Source of the DNA: an uncultured Sulfurovum sp.
Lineage (GTDB): Bacteria; Campylobacterota; Campylobacteria; Campylobacterales; Sulfurovaceae
Length of the DNA: 64,000 bases
Assembly: GCA_902727915.1 (NCBI GenBank)
Contig: CACVAU010000044.1
Location: 46,195-110,194, forward strand
Direction: 5' to 3'
The position numbers were made by a program, and so were the translations under genes. Every line of letters starts with the position of its first letter. Position 1 is the first letter of the stretch. Shown here piece by piece: positions 1 to 9,401 of this stretch. The notes under the pieces are model-generated. The model was given only the letters and a program-made list of their open reading frames with translations. It made no database searches and was not told where the DNA came from.

Positions 1-556
1 GCTCAGGCATGGTTGCAGAAAAAAGTAATGTTTGTCTATTTTGAGGGATATATTCAAATATCTCTTTAATCTCTTCAAGAAATCCCATATCAAGCATTTC
101 ATCTGCTTCATCTAATACAATAATTTCTGGATTAAAAGAATCAATTTTACCTTTTTTATAAAGGTCTTTTAGTCTTCCAGGCGTTGCGACAACTACTTGC
201 ACCCCTTTATTAATCAATGCAATTTGTCGTCCATAGCCAACACCACCATACACTGTTATGGTTCTAATACCACAAAAACGTCCCAGATGATAAAGTTCAT
301 CTGAAACTTGTGTTGCTAATTCTCGCGTGGGTGTAATAACCAATGCACGTTCTATCTCTTTATTGGCAATCTTATTCATTAACGGTAAACCAAAAGCTGC
401 CGTTTTTCCTGTTCCTGTGTGGGCTTGTCCCACCAAATCTTCACCCTTTTCAATAATGGGAATAACCATCTCTTGAATAGGACTTGGTTCTTTAAAACCA
501 GCTATTTTTACCCCTTTTAAGAGGTCCTTGTGGAACTTAAATTCGTGAAATGTCAA
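1..556 (-). CDS. DEAD-box ATP-dependent RNA helicase, 3' part cut by window edge
   Basis: The N-terminal 185 residues of a DEAD-box RNA helicase, which unwinds RNA duplexes using ATP. The motifs appear in family order: a Q motif (GFKEPSPIQE), Walker A (AHTGTGKT), PTRELA, TPGR, the Walker B/DEAD box (VLDEADEMLDMGF) and SAT. The C-terminal RecA-like domain lies beyond position 1. No ATG fits. The start is taken as TTG at 556-554 because an in-frame TAA lies two codons upstream and AAGG sits about 8 bases before it. Which helicase subfamily (RhlE, DeaD, CshA type) cannot be settled without the C-terminus. Confidence 0.9.
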   Translation of the reverse strand, partial: MTFHEFKFHKDLLKGVKIAGFKEPSPIQEMVIPIIEKGEDLVGQAHTGTGKTAAFGLPLMNKIANKEIERALVITPTRELATQVSDELYHLGRFCGIRTITVYGGVGYGRQIALINKGVQVVVATPGRLKDLYKKGKIDSFNPEIIVLDEADEMLDMGFLEEIKEIFEYIPQNRQTLLFSATMPE

Positions 557-616
557 ATTTTTTTACCTTGCAAAATTATATGCGACCAGTCGCACAAGTT
601 GTTTACGAAGAACAAC

Positions 617-1384
617 TTATAATACCATCAATAAAATAATTCCAAAAATTATTCTATAAATACCAAATGCAACAAAAGTAAATCGTTGCAAAAAAACAAT
701 AAAAAGCTTTATGGTTATATATGCCACAACAAAGGCAACCACAAAACCAATCACAAACGCTGTCATGTCTGCACCAGCAAAATCTTCATAATGCTTCAAC
801 AAGTCATATCCAGATACAGCTGTCATTACAGGAATCGCTAATAAAAAAGAAAATTCTGTCGATGCCTTACGGTTTACACCAGCCAACATACCTGCAATAA
901 TAGTTGAACCTGCCCTAGATGTCCCAGGGATTAAAGAAAGAACTTGGGCAAATCCAATTGTCATAGATTGAAACCAAGTAATCTCTTCAACTTCTTTTGA
1001 TTCTTTTTCTTCATCCACATGAAAATACTCTACAATAATAAAAATAATTCCACCTATAATAAACATCCATGCCATCATTAGATGTTGTTCAAAGAGCATT
1101 TTAATCCAATCTTTTAAAATAAAACCTATAATAGCCAGTGGTAAAAAAGCTGCTAAGATTTTTCTCCACAATTCAACTTCTTTTAAATCGATTTTTTCTT
1201 TATATAATAAGATAACAGCTAATATTGCTGCAAATTGAATAATAACGGCATAAGCTTTAATAACAGCCGTCTCTTCAATACCCAAAAAATGTCCAGCCAT
1301 CAGCATATGACCTGTAGATGAAATAGGTAAAAATTCTGTAAAACCCTCTATAATTCCTATAATAATTGCTTGTACAATATCCAT
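617..1384 (-). CDS. uppP: Undecaprenyl-diphosphatase UppP (BacA)
   Basis: Integral membrane phosphatase that converts undecaprenyl pyrophosphate to the monophosphate carrier used for peptidoglycan and surface glycan synthesis. Both family signatures are visible: the N-terminal EGFTEFLPISSTGH motif (about residues 14-27) and the later PGTSRAGSTI motif (about residues 153-162). Many hydrophobic helices span the 255 residues, close to the usual length. It is transcribed toward the truncated helicase gene with about 60 bases between them. Loss of uppP usually gives bacitracin sensitivity, which is family knowledge. Confidence 0.95.
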   Translation of the reverse strand: MDIVQAIIIGIIEGFTEFLPISSTGHMLMAGHFLGIEETAVIKAYAVIIQFAAILAVILLYKEKIDLKEVELWRKILAAFLPLAIIGFILKDWIKMLFEQHLMMAWMFIIGGIIFIIVEYFHVDEEKESKEVEEITWFQSMTIGFAQVLSLIPGTSRAGSTIIAGMLAGVNRKASTEFSFLLAIPVMTAVSGYDLLKHYEDFAGADMTAFVIGFVVAFVVAYITIKLFIVFLQRFTFVAFGIYRIIFGIILLMVL

Positions 1385-1415
1385 GCTTTAAAATCCTATA
1401 TTAATTTATTTTAAT

Positions 1416-1427
1416 TTATACGTATAA
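1416..1427. promoter_or_regulatory. 12-bp AT-rich palindrome upstream of uppP
   Basis: A perfect palindrome, TTATACGTATAA, lies about 32 bases upstream of the uppP start, in the gap between uppP and serB. It could contain a -10 element for minus-strand transcription or be an operator. Palindromes of this size arise by chance in AT-rich DNA, so the call is weak. Confidence 0.2.
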
Positions 1428-1479
1428 TCTATAAACTTTTCTTATATTTTGTTAAATACTATCAAAAAGAGACATTTTT

Positions 1480-2100
1480 TTAAACTATTTTTAAAATTTC
1501 TCTTAAATCTTTTACATTAACACAATGACTTGCTGCCTCTTGAAGAACAGGCTTTCCACAAAATGCTATTCTTGTATCTGCATGAGTAAACATACTTAAA
1601 TCGTTTGCACCATCACCTACAACCAAAGTATCCTGTCTATCTATTCCAAGTAAATTTTGTAATCTAACAATCATGTCACCCTTAGCATCTGAATACATCA
1701 TTTCTCCACCAACAGTACCTGTTAAAACACCATCTTCAGCATGTAAAAAGTTAGCAAAATCAGCATCTATTCCTAAAGCTTTACAAGCTGGTTCTGTTGC
1801 AGATCTAAATCCACCCGAAAAACAAATAATTTTATAACCACGTTCTTTTAATCCTATTACAACCTCTTGCGCACCATTCATCATAGGTAGGTTTCTACAA
1901 ATCTCTTCTACTTTTTCATAAGGTAAGCCCTTAAGTAGCGCTACACGTTCTACTAATGATGCATAAAAATCCAATTCTCCAGCCATAGCACGTTCCGTAA
2001 TGGCTACAACCTCATCTTTAAATCCAAGCTCCTCAGCAAAAAAGTCAATGGTCTCACCATCCATCAACGTTGAATCAAAATCAAATACTGCTAATTTCAT
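1480..2100 (-). CDS. serB: Phosphoserine phosphatase SerB
   Basis: HAD-superfamily phosphatase catalysing the last step of serine synthesis, O-phosphoserine to serine. The N-terminal DFDSTL motif holds the catalytic Asp7 and Asp9. CFSGGF corresponds to motif II, and VVGDGANDLSMF is the acidic motif III/IV that binds magnesium. At 206 residues it is the single-domain form, without the N-terminal ACT-like extension of E. coli SerB. It lies upstream of uppP on the same strand, separated by 95 bases, so it may have its own promoter. Confidence 0.92.
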   Translation of the reverse strand: MKLAVFDFDSTLMDGETIDFFAEELGFKDEVVAITERAMAGELDFYASLVERVALLKGLPYEKVEEICRNLPMMNGAQEVVIGLKERGYKIICFSGGFRSATEPACKALGIDADFANFLHAEDGVLTGTVGGEMMYSDAKGDMIVRLQNLLGIDRQDTLVVGDGANDLSMFTHADTRIAFCGKPVLQEAASHCVNVKDLREILKIV

Positions 2101-2225
2101 CTATAAACTACCTCTATATCATTTTTTGTGTAATTATAGCTAATTATTAAATGAAAGCTTTATAATCTAAATGATTATTAATGAAAAAACTGTACACTAC
2201 TTGCATCTATCTACGAAGGTCTTAC

Positions 2226-3209
2226 ATGTTTAGACATATTATGCTTTTATTACTCATTCTCTCTCCTCTCTGTGCCACAGAATACTTTGGGATAAACTTA
2301 GAAAAATATAAATACCCTTATGAGGTTAAAGAATTTAATCTAACTGTACAAAAAGAATCACTAACCATGACTTATATGGATTTACATCCTAAACAACCAA
2401 ATGGGAAAAGTGTTCTTTTACTTCATGGAAAAAACTTTACGGGTGCGTATTGGGAAACGACAGCTAAACGATTAACAGAGGAAGGATACAGAGTCATTAT
2501 GCCAGATCAAGTTGGTTTTGGTAAATCTTCCAAGCCTGAACATCTTCAATATAGTTTTCAAATGTTTGCACATAACACAGCTCAACTAATGGATCATCTT
2601 AAAATTTCTAAAAGTCATCTTATAGGACATTCTATGGGAGGGATGTTAGCTACACGTTATGCCCTTATGTTTTCAGAGCGTGTCGAAAAACTAATACTTG
2701 AGAATCCTATTGGGCTAGAAGATTGGCAACGTTTTGTTTCAAACCCTTCATTCGATTTTTGGTATAAAAGAGAACTTTCAAAAACAGCCAAAAAAATACA
2801 TAATTATCAATTAAAAAGCTACTATGATGGAAAATGGAAAGAGAAATACCAACCATGGGTAGACATACTAGCTAGTTTCACACTTGGCAAAGACTATCCA
2901 AAATATGCATGGAACCAAGCACTTATCAGTCAAATGATTTTTACTCAACCTGTTTGCTATCAATTTGACCAATTAAGTATGCCTGTTCTACTTATTATCG
3001 GACAACGTGATAAAACAGCATTAGGCAAAGGGTTAGCAAGTCCAGAAATACGTAAAAATATGGGAGACTATCCAAAACTTGGTGTGAAAACACAAAACAG
3101 TATCCCTAATGCTAAATTATTAGAACTTGAAGGTATTGGTCATATGCCACACATTGAAGATTTTGACACTTTTATAAAAAATGTCCTAAAGTTTTTATCT
3201 AAAGATTAA
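2226..3209 (+). CDS. Exported alpha/beta-fold hydrolase
   Basis: An alpha/beta hydrolase of unknown substrate. A nucleophile elbow GHSMGGM carries the predicted catalytic serine. LLHGKNFTG is a typical oxyanion-region HG motif, and the late GHMPHIED supplies the catalytic histidine. The start is set at 2226, not the in-frame ATG at 2181, because GAAGG lies about 6 bases upstream and the protein then opens with a clean signal peptide (MFRHIMLLLLILSPLCA), predicting a periplasmic enzyme of 327 residues. It stands alone between serB (divergent) and the reductase gene. Epoxide hydrolases, haloalkane dehalogenases and C-C hydrolases share this fold, so no reaction is assigned. Confidence 0.85.
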   Translation: MFRHIMLLLLILSPLCATEYFGINLEKYKYPYEVKEFNLTVQKESLTMTYMDLHPKQPNGKSVLLLHGKNFTGAYWETTAKRLTEEGYRVIMPDQVGFGKSSKPEHLQYSFQMFAHNTAQLMDHLKISKSHLIGHSMGGMLATRYALMFSERVEKLILENPIGLEDWQRFVSNPSFDFWYKRELSKTAKKIHNYQLKSYYDGKWKEKYQPWVDILASFTLGKDYPKYAWNQALISQMIFTQPVCYQFDQLSMPVLLIIGQRDKTALGKGLASPEIRKNMGDYPKLGVKTQNSIPNAKLLELEGIGHMPHIEDFDTFIKNVLKFLSKD

Positions 3210-3288
3210 TTCTCTTTATTGGTAAATGACTTTTTTGGTTAACTTTAGTTAAAATTAGCGTCAATTACTTGTTAGGATTATAAAATAT

Positions 3289-4215
3289 ATGTTTGAAAAT
3301 TTTTGCAAAAAACTCTGTAGTAATGAAACATTTATCAGTGTTGAAATCACGCCTCCTCATGGTGCATCCATTAAACCCACTATTGAAAAAATACGAGAAC
3401 TCAAACTTCATGAAAAAGTAGCTGGATTTTCAGTAACAGACAATCCCTTAGCAAAACTAAAAATGTCTGGTGTACTCTCTGCCATACAAGTGCAACAAGC
3501 ATTTAACAAACCTGTTATTGCAACCATGAGTATGCGAGATAAAAATAAACTCTCCTTGCAATCCACTTTATTGGGGGCTAATGATTTTGATTTACGATGC
3601 ATCTTAGCACTTACAGGTGACCCAGCTAAGTATTCTGATCAACCTGAAGTTAAAGGTGTGCTAGAACGTGATTCTACCTTGCTTTTAAGTATTATTTACC
3701 GACTAAACAAAGGTTTATCTTATTCAAATAAAGAATTAAATCCTAAACCTAACCCTATTTATCCATTTGCTGTTTCTAATGCCCATGCTAAAGACATGCG
3801 TCGTATTAAAAAAAGTATGCTTAAAAAACTAAACTATGGTGCTAGAGGCATCATTACCCAACCTGTTTATAACTTAGAAAATGCAAAAGAACTACTTGAA
3901 ATTTTTGAAGAGTGTAAAAAAGAAAGTGTCCGTGACACAGCGAAAAGTGCTGAATTAATTTTAGGACAATTTCCTGTTGTACGGGCAAAAACAGCTAATT
4001 TTATCTCTGACAAGGTTCCTGGTATTACCGTACCAAAAGTTATCATAGAAGAGATGGACTTAGCAGCAATGGACGGAGCAGAAAAAGAACAAGAAGTAGG
4101 ATACACTATCTCTAAAGAAATTTTTGATGGTATTTTAAAATTGCATCCTAAAATGCACCTTATGACACATAATCGTTTTGATTTGTGTTCTAAACTTATT
4201 GGGGACATTAATTAA
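3289..4215 (+). CDS. Methylenetetrahydrofolate reductase-family protein (MetF type)
   Basis: A TIM-barrel protein of the methylenetetrahydrofolate reductase family, 308 residues. Visible hallmarks are the opening FISVEITPPHGA strand, the DNPLAK segment, and LALTGDP, the flavin-region motif found in MetF. The family reduces 5,10-methylene-THF to 5-methyl-THF for methionine synthesis, which would fit the metX and metY genes later in the window. Sequence drift from classical MetF is considerable (extra lysine-rich central segment), so it may be a clade-specific reductase or partner protein. It has about 80 bases of free upstream sequence and is not overlapped. Confidence 0.75.
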   Translation: MFENFCKKLCSNETFISVEITPPHGASIKPTIEKIRELKLHEKVAGFSVTDNPLAKLKMSGVLSAIQVQQAFNKPVIATMSMRDKNKLSLQSTLLGANDFDLRCILALTGDPAKYSDQPEVKGVLERDSTLLLSIIYRLNKGLSYSNKELNPKPNPIYPFAVSNAHAKDMRRIKKSMLKKLNYGARGIITQPVYNLENAKELLEIFEECKKESVRDTAKSAELILGQFPVVRAKTANFISDKVPGITVPKVIIEEMDLAAMDGAEKEQEVGYTISKEIFDGILKLHPKMHLMTHNRFDLCSKLIGDIN

Positions 4216-4287
4216 AAAACCTTATAAATACTCAATCAAATACGCTACAATGTCTTTATAAAATAATTTATAGTAAAAAGGGCAATA

Positions 4288-4713
4288 ATGACTGAAGAGC
4301 AATACAGTGAACAAGTAAATCAAGCTAATAATTATGGATATCAAAGCTCACAAAAAATGGATTACTCAAACAATTTTTCCGAACCTTCACTTTATAATGA
4401 AAGCCCTTCAGCAGAGTCACCTCTTGCCTATTTAGAAATGGGAACAGGTTTTATTATTGGTTTAGCTGTTGGTTTTTTTATTAAAAAAAGTTTTAAAGCT
4501 GTTCTTTTTATTTTGGGTTTTGCGCTTGTGGTTACCTTCTACATGGAATCACAAGGTATTTTCACAATTAACCAAGAAATCCTTGAACAAAACATTGCTA
4601 AAGGATCAGAGTATATGGAATATCTTATCTCAGCACTCAAAGAACGTGTAACAAGTTTTCAATCAGGTCTAGGTGCTGGTGCTGGTTTTCTGGTAGGTCT
4701 TAAAATTGGCTAA
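4288..4713 (+). CDS. FUN14-like small membrane protein
   Basis: A 141-residue protein with a hydrophilic Asn/Ser/Tyr-rich first 45 residues. After this come a glycine-rich membrane helix (GTGFIIGLAVGFFI), a second helix (AVLFILGFALVVTFYM), an amphipathic stretch and a final glycine-rich helix (GLGAGAGFLVGLKIG). This pattern matches the FUN14 family, whose bacterial members have no settled function. Its stop overlaps the TTG start of lpxB by 8 bases, so the two are probably translated together. A link with outer-membrane lipid synthesis is inferred from position only. Confidence 0.6.
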   Translation: MTEEQYSEQVNQANNYGYQSSQKMDYSNNFSEPSLYNESPSAESPLAYLEMGTGFIIGLAVGFFIKKSFKAVLFILGFALVVTFYMESQGIFTINQEILEQNIAKGSEYMEYLISALKERVTSFQSGLGAGAGFLVGLKIG

Positions 4714-5749
4714 AATAAAAATTTTAGTTTCAGCACTTGAACCCTCATCCAATCTACATCTAAAAGAAGTTCTAAAACATACAGATAACCTAGAACTTCT
4801 TGGAATTTTTGACAAGTCCTTAGGAACACCACTCTATGACATTTCTGAAATGGCAATTATGGGGGTAGTCGATGCCATTAAAAAATTAAGATGGTTTTTT
4901 AAAGTAGCAAATGAAATGGTAGAACTGGCAAAAGGTGCTGATAAGATTTTACTTATGGACGCATCAGGATTTAACTTACCTTTGGCTAAAAAATTAAAAA
5001 AAGCTTACCCACATAAAGAAATCATCTATTATATTCTTCCTCAAATTTGGGCAAGTCGTCCCAAACGTGCCATAAAATTAGAAAAATACTGTGACAAACT
5101 TTTAGGTATTTTACCTTTTGAAGTAAACTATTATAAATCAAAAGCCCAATATGTTGGTCACCCTCTTTTAGATGAAATTAAAATAAATACGTCTACTAAC
5201 AACAAAGAATACATTGCTTTTATGCCAGGTAGTAGAAAAAGTGAAATTTCAAAACTTTTACCTATTTTTAAAGAAGTACGTCAAAACCTAGCCCATAAAA
5301 AAGCTATTTTAATCGTCCCAAAAACATTTTCAGATGAAAAAATAGAAGTACTTTATGGTGACACTTCAACATTTATACTGGAAAGAGATACACATTTAGC
5401 ACTTTCTAAATCTGAATTTGCATTCATTTGTTCTGGAACAGCTACCTTAGAAGCTGCCCTTATTGGTACACCATTTACCCTTGCCTATATTGCTAAAAAA
5501 ATGGACTTTTTTATTGGTACAAAGCTTTTAGGCATTAAACAAGTTGGATTAGCCAATATTATTTTAACCAACTATAACAACAGTACTTTACATAATGAAT
5601 TACTTCAAGAAAATGTTAACATTGAAAATTTATTAAAAGAGTATGCTCAAACAGATAGAACTATTTTTACTCAAAAAGCCAAAGAGTTAACAAAGTATTT
5701 AGCCCATGGTAGTTCTAAAAATGTAGCCAAGCTACTAGAAAGCTTTTAA
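4706..5749 (+). CDS. lpxB: Lipid-A-disaccharide synthase LpxB
   Basis: Glycosyltransferase of the GT19 family that joins UDP-2,3-diacylglucosamine and lipid X to form the lipid A disaccharide. Family features are the N-terminal LVSALEPSSNLH segment, VGHPLLDE, the MPGSRKSEI motif and CSGTATLEAAL near the C-terminal nucleotide-sugar site. At 347 residues it is slightly shorter than the E. coli enzyme. It starts with TTG inside the end of the FUN14-like gene. fabZ and lpxA, two more genes of the lipid A pathway, lie about 1.2 kb downstream with queH between. Confidence 0.92.
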   Translation: MAKIKILVSALEPSSNLHLKEVLKHTDNLELLGIFDKSLGTPLYDISEMAIMGVVDAIKKLRWFFKVANEMVELAKGADKILLMDASGFNLPLAKKLKKAYPHKEIIYYILPQIWASRPKRAIKLEKYCDKLLGILPFEVNYYKSKAQYVGHPLLDEIKINTSTNNKEYIAFMPGSRKSEISKLLPIFKEVRQNLAHKKAILIVPKTFSDEKIEVLYGDTSTFILERDTHLALSKSEFAFICSGTATLEAALIGTPFTLAYIAKKMDFFIGTKLLGIKQVGLANIILTNYNNSTLHNELLQENVNIENLLKEYAQTDRTIFTQKAKELTKYLAHGSSKNVAKLLESF

Positions 5750-5787
5750 TTTACTTCGCTATACTGCGAAAAATCAAGGAGTCTTTT

Positions 5788-6870
5788 ATCTTAGTACATA
5801 TCTGCTGTGCCGTTGACAGCCACTATTTTTTACAAAAGCTACAAACCCAATATCCAGAAGAAAAACTTATAGGCTATTTTTATGACCCAAACATTCACCC
5901 ATACTCTGAGTATAAACTTCGTTTACTTGATGTCAAACGTTCTTGTAAGATGTTAGATATTGAATTACTCGAAGGTGATTATGATGTTGATAATTGGTTA
6001 AAAGCTGTTCGTGGCTTTGAAAATGAACCTGAAAAAGGTGAAAGATGCGCCATTTGCTTTGACAGACGTTTTGAAGTTACAGCAGAACAAGCAGCAAAAA
6101 TGGGTGAAAAAACTTTTACCTCAACCTTACTAACTTCTCCCAAAAAATCCTTAGAACAACTCAAAATATCAGGCGATGCCTTAGGTAAAAAGTTTAACAT
6201 AGAATTCTTAGCTCCTGATTACCGTAAAGCTTCTGGAACACAAGAACAAAATATTTTAGCAAAAGCTGATGCCCTATATCGTCAAGATTATTGTGGTTGT
6301 CTTTATGCACTTAACATACAACGTAATAGTCAAGAAAGACTGGCTGATGAACTTTTCTCTCCTATTTCACAACAAATTCAACCAGAATCCATTGAAGCAC
6401 GGATTGAACTTTATGAGAAACGTTGGCAGTTGGAAGATGAAAATAAAGCTTACAAAATCATAAAAGAGCGTTTTTTAAATTGGCGACAAATGCATGGATT
6501 TTTACGTATTAAAAAACAAACCATTCCTGTGCATTTTCTACCTCTTTCAACACTTAAAAATGAATATACACGAGGTAAAATTGATGTTCAAGTAAAAGAT
6601 TTACATTACATGAACAGAGATGAAGTCAAATTTATTACGTTAAAAACCTATAATAAATACGCAAAAACCACTTATCTAAGTGTCCAAGAACTTATGTTCT
6701 CTTCACCAACATTTGAAGAAGAACTTAAAATTAGACAGCAACTTATTTCTAATCCCTATGATTTATCTTCTATCTTAGTTGTTGAAGAAATTCCTAAACA
6801 AAAATTAGAAATTATCTATAAAAGTGAGATATATGAAGATGTAAAAGAAGTTCTGTTAGAAATCTCTTAA
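5788..6870 (+). CDS. queH: Epoxyqueuosine reductase QueH, apparent ATC start
   Basis: Iron-sulphur epoxyqueuosine reductase of the QueH (formerly DUF208) family, acting in the last step of tRNA queuosine synthesis. The reading frame is open well upstream of the first in-frame ATG (5950). The upstream part encodes LVHICCAVDSHYF, the N-terminus conserved in QueH with its vicinal cysteines. CAICFDRRF and DYCGC supply the other cysteines. No ATG, GTG or TTG precedes this segment in frame. An AAGGAG at 5776-5781 sits six bases before ATC at 5788, the position where homologues have methionine. A small hairpin, TTCGC/GCGAA (5755-5770), lies just before the ribosome site. Starting at 5950 would delete the cysteine pair. 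Length is 360 residues. Confidence 0.85.
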   Translation: MLVHICCAVDSHYFLQKLQTQYPEEKLIGYFYDPNIHPYSEYKLRLLDVKRSCKMLDIELLEGDYDVDNWLKAVRGFENEPEKGERCAICFDRRFEVTAEQAAKMGEKTFTSTLLTSPKKSLEQLKISGDALGKKFNIEFLAPDYRKASGTQEQNILAKADALYRQDYCGCLYALNIQRNSQERLADELFSPISQQIQPESIEARIELYEKRWQLEDENKAYKIIKERFLNWRQMHGFLRIKKQTIPVHFLPLSTLKNEYTRGKIDVQVKDLHYMNRDEVKFITLKTYNKYAKTTYLSVQELMFSSPTFEEELKIRQQLISNPYDLSSILVVEEIPKQKLEIIYKSEIYEDVKEVLLEIS

Positions 6871-6898
6871 TATTTTAGTTCTTTTTAGCTAAAATATT
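6869..6898. repeat. 10-bp perfect inverted repeat between queH and fabZ
   Basis: AATATTTTAG (6869-6878) and CTAAAATATT (6889-6898) are exact reverse complements with a 10-base spacer. The left arm overlaps the queH stop codon and the right arm ends 27 bases before fabZ. There is no T-run after it, so a terminator is unlikely. It may be an operator or part of a fabZ promoter. Confidence 0.35.
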
Positions 6899-6925
6899 TA
6901 AAATTATTCTCTAAAGGCTAAATCG

Positions 6926-7375
6926 ATGCTATATGATGTCGTTGAAATTCAAAAAATCCTACCTCATAGGTATCCATTTTTATTGGTTGACCGTATCAAT
7001 AAACTTGAAAAAGGTGTAAGCATTGAAGGTTATAAAAATGTTTCAATTTCTGAGCCTATTTTTCAAGGACACTTCCCTGATCACCCTATTTATCCTGGTG
7101 TTATGATTATAGAAGGTATGGCTCAAGCTGGTGGTGTGTTGGCTTTCCAAAGTTCTAATACAGAAGATCAAAAAGAGATGGAAAATAAAGTTGTCTATTT
7201 TATGAGTATTGATAAAGCCAAATTTCGTTCGCCAGTAACACCAGGTGACCAACTTGTTTATAAATTAACTGTAATTAAACAAAGAGGTGCAATTTGGCAA
7301 CTTGATGCCAAAGCATATGTTGATAATAAACTCGTAGCTCAAGCTGAATTAAAAGCAATGATTGTAGATAAATAA
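6926..7375 (+). CDS. fabZ: 3-hydroxyacyl-ACP dehydratase FabZ
   Basis: Hot-dog-fold dehydratase of fatty acid elongation, converting 3-hydroxyacyl-ACP to trans-2-enoyl-ACP. The family signature [16 protein letters not shown] is intact, with catalytic His49 and Glu63. Length is 149 residues, as expected. lpxA follows 8 bases after its stop, the common fabZ-lpxA pairing that shares the 3-hydroxyacyl-ACP pool between phospholipid and lipid A synthesis. Confidence 0.96.
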   Translation: MLYDVVEIQKILPHRYPFLLVDRINKLEKGVSIEGYKNVSISEPIFQGHFPDHPIYPGVMIIEGMAQAGGVLAFQSSNTEDQKEMENKVVYFMSIDKAKFRSPVTPGDQLVYKLTVIKQRGAIWQLDAKAYVDNKLVAQAELKAMIVDK

Positions 7376-7383
7376 GGACGACT

Positions 7384-8163
7384 TTGTCAAATATACATAG
7401 TTTAGCTCTCATTGATGATGGAGCTAAAATTGGTAACAATGTAACAATCGGACCCTTTGTTAGCATATCTTCCCAAGTCACTATTGGAGACAATACCATA
7501 ATAGATGCACATACAGTCATTTCTGGTAAAACAACAATAGGTGAAGGAAATCACATTTTTTCACATGCCGTTATCGGCTCAATCCCTCAAGATTTAAAGT
7601 TTCAAGGTGAAGATGTTGAACTTATTATTGGTAATAATAATAAGATTCGTGAATTTACACTTCTTAATCCAGGAACACAAGGAGGAGGAGGTGTTACCAA
7701 AATCGGTAATAACAATTTATTAATGGGATATGTACATCTAGGACATGATGTTATTTTAGGAAACAACTGTATCTTAGCCAATGGTGCCACCTTAGCTGGG
7801 CATGTTGAATTAGGTAATAATGTGGTTATTGGTGGGCTAACACCCATCCATCAATTTGTTCACATTGGTGACCATGCTATGGTTGGTGGTGCCTCAGCCC
7901 TCACACAAGATATTCCCCCATACTGTTTGGCTGAAGGTAACAGGGCTATATTAAGAGGACTTAATCTCACAGGGTTAAGAAGAGGGCTGAAACGTGATGA
8001 TATCAATGCATTAAAAACAGCCTATAAAGAACTTTTTGAAAGTGGTAATCCACTTCAAGAAACAGCAGAAGATATAGAATCAAAAAGTTCGTCAATACAT
8101 GTAAAAAATTTAGTAGAGTTTATCATGCAATCCAAACGTGGTATTCCATATATAAGGAAATAA
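7384..8163 (+). CDS. lpxA: UDP-N-acetylglucosamine acyltransferase LpxA
   Basis: Left-handed beta-helix acyltransferase that adds a 3-hydroxyacyl chain to UDP-GlcNAc, the first lipid A step. Hexapeptide repeats run through the first 190 residues (for example [26 protein letters not shown]). GYVHLGHDV contains the catalytic histidine and [17 protein letters not shown] is the conserved segment after it. The start is TTG at 7384, with AAGGA about six bases upstream overlapping the fabZ stop region. Length of 259 residues is normal for the family. Confidence 0.95.
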   Translation: MSNIHSLALIDDGAKIGNNVTIGPFVSISSQVTIGDNTIIDAHTVISGKTTIGEGNHIFSHAVIGSIPQDLKFQGEDVELIIGNNNKIREFTLLNPGTQGGGGVTKIGNNNLLMGYVHLGHDVILGNNCILANGATLAGHVELGNNVVIGGLTPIHQFVHIGDHAMVGGASALTQDIPPYCLAEGNRAILRGLNLTGLRRGLKRDDINALKTAYKELFESGNPLQETAEDIESKSSSIHVKNLVEFIMQSKRGIPYIRK

Positions 8164-8165
8164 TA

Positions 8166-9380
8166 ATGGCTAAAAAAGAGTGTAGTTTTTGTGGTACTAC
8201 AGAAAAAGAAAACAATCCATTTATAGCAGGAAATGGAGCATATGTTTGTTCAAATTGCGTCACCTCTGCTTACAAAATTCTTTTTGGAGAAGAAGAGAGT
8301 TTTACAGAAAATACAGAACCTGAAACACTGTTAATCCCTAAAGAAATTCATAAAATGTTAAATGACTATGTTATTGGTCAAGAATCAGCTAAAAAAACTT
8401 TAGCTGTTGCTGTCTACAATCATTATAAAAGAATATTTAAATATAAACAAGAAAATGATACCAGTATAGACAAATCAAATATTTTACTTATTGGTCCAAC
8501 AGGATCAGGTAAAACCCTCTTAGCACAAACCATTGCAAAATTTTTAGATGTACCCATCGCAATCTCAGATGCAACAAATTTAACCGAAGCTGGTTATGTT
8601 GGTGAAGATGTTGAAAATATCTTAACCAAACTACTTCAAGCTGCTGGTGACGATGTTGAAAAAGCAGAACGTGGTATCATTTTTATTGATGAAATGGATA
8701 AAATTGCTCGTATGGGAGAAAATCGTTCAATTACGCGTGATGTCTCAGGAGAAGGAGTTCAACAAGCGTTACTCAAAATTATCGAAGGTTCTGTCGTAAA
8801 TATTCCACCAAAAGGAGGAAGAAAACATCCCAATCAAGACTTTTTACAAATTGATACTTCCAACATATTATTTATTTGTGGTGGTGCCTTTGATGGTGTA
8901 GAAGAAATTATACAAAGAAGACTTGGTGCCAACCAACTAGGATTTGGACAAAGTAAAAGATCAAATAAAGAAAATGAAGATGTTATGCACTTAATTGAAT
9001 CTGATGACTTAGTTCAATTTGGAATTATTCCAGAACTTATTGGACGATTACATGTTACAGCTACATTAGAACCAATTACATTAGAATCCATGATACGCAT
9101 CTTAACTGAACCTAAAAACTCCGTTACCAAACAGTATCAAAAACTTTTTGAAATTGACAATGCCATCCTAACTTTTGAAGAATCTGCATTAAAAGCAATC
9201 GCCCAAAAAGCAATCAAACGAAAAACTGGTGCAAGAGGTTTACGTTCAATTATGGAAGAAGCATTATTGGACATAATGTATGAACTACCAGAACTTGAAG
9301 GATATGAAATAGTCATCACAGAAGAAGTCATTAATAACAGAGTTAAACCACTTTATATTAAAAATTCTAAAATAGCATAA
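8166..9380 (+). CDS. clpX: ClpX, ATPase subunit of the ClpXP protease
   Basis: AAA+ unfoldase that recognises tagged substrates and feeds them to ClpP. An N-terminal zinc-binding domain is shown by Cys6, Cys9, Cys28 and Cys31. Walker A GPTGSGKT is at residues 110-117, Walker [10 protein letters not shown] follows, and the LGF tripeptide of the ClpP-binding loop is present (ANQLGFGQ). The C-terminal [11 protein letters not shown] motif is typical. At 404 residues it is full length. It begins 2 bases after lpxA ends, behind an AAGGA, and precedes mreB by 21 bases. clpP is not in the window. Confidence 0.97.
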   Translation: MAKKECSFCGTTEKENNPFIAGNGAYVCSNCVTSAYKILFGEEESFTENTEPETLLIPKEIHKMLNDYVIGQESAKKTLAVAVYNHYKRIFKYKQENDTSIDKSNILLIGPTGSGKTLLAQTIAKFLDVPIAISDATNLTEAGYVGEDVENILTKLLQAAGDDVEKAERGIIFIDEMDKIARMGENRSITRDVSGEGVQQALLKIIEGSVVNIPPKGGRKHPNQDFLQIDTSNILFICGGAFDGVEEIIQRRLGANQLGFGQSKRSNKENEDVMHLIESDDLVQFGIIPELIGRLHVTATLEPITLESMIRILTEPKNSVTKQYQKLFEIDNAILTFEESALKAIAQKAIKRKTGARGLRSIMEEALLDIMYELPELEGYEIVITEEVINNRVKPLYIKNSKIA

Positions 9381-9401
9381 AACAAAGATTAAGGGTAAAG
9401 A

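Noticed and set aside
3867..4208. Long open frame antisense to the MetF-type gene
   Set aside because: It mirrors the codon structure of the real gene, has no ribosome site and no recognisable protein features.
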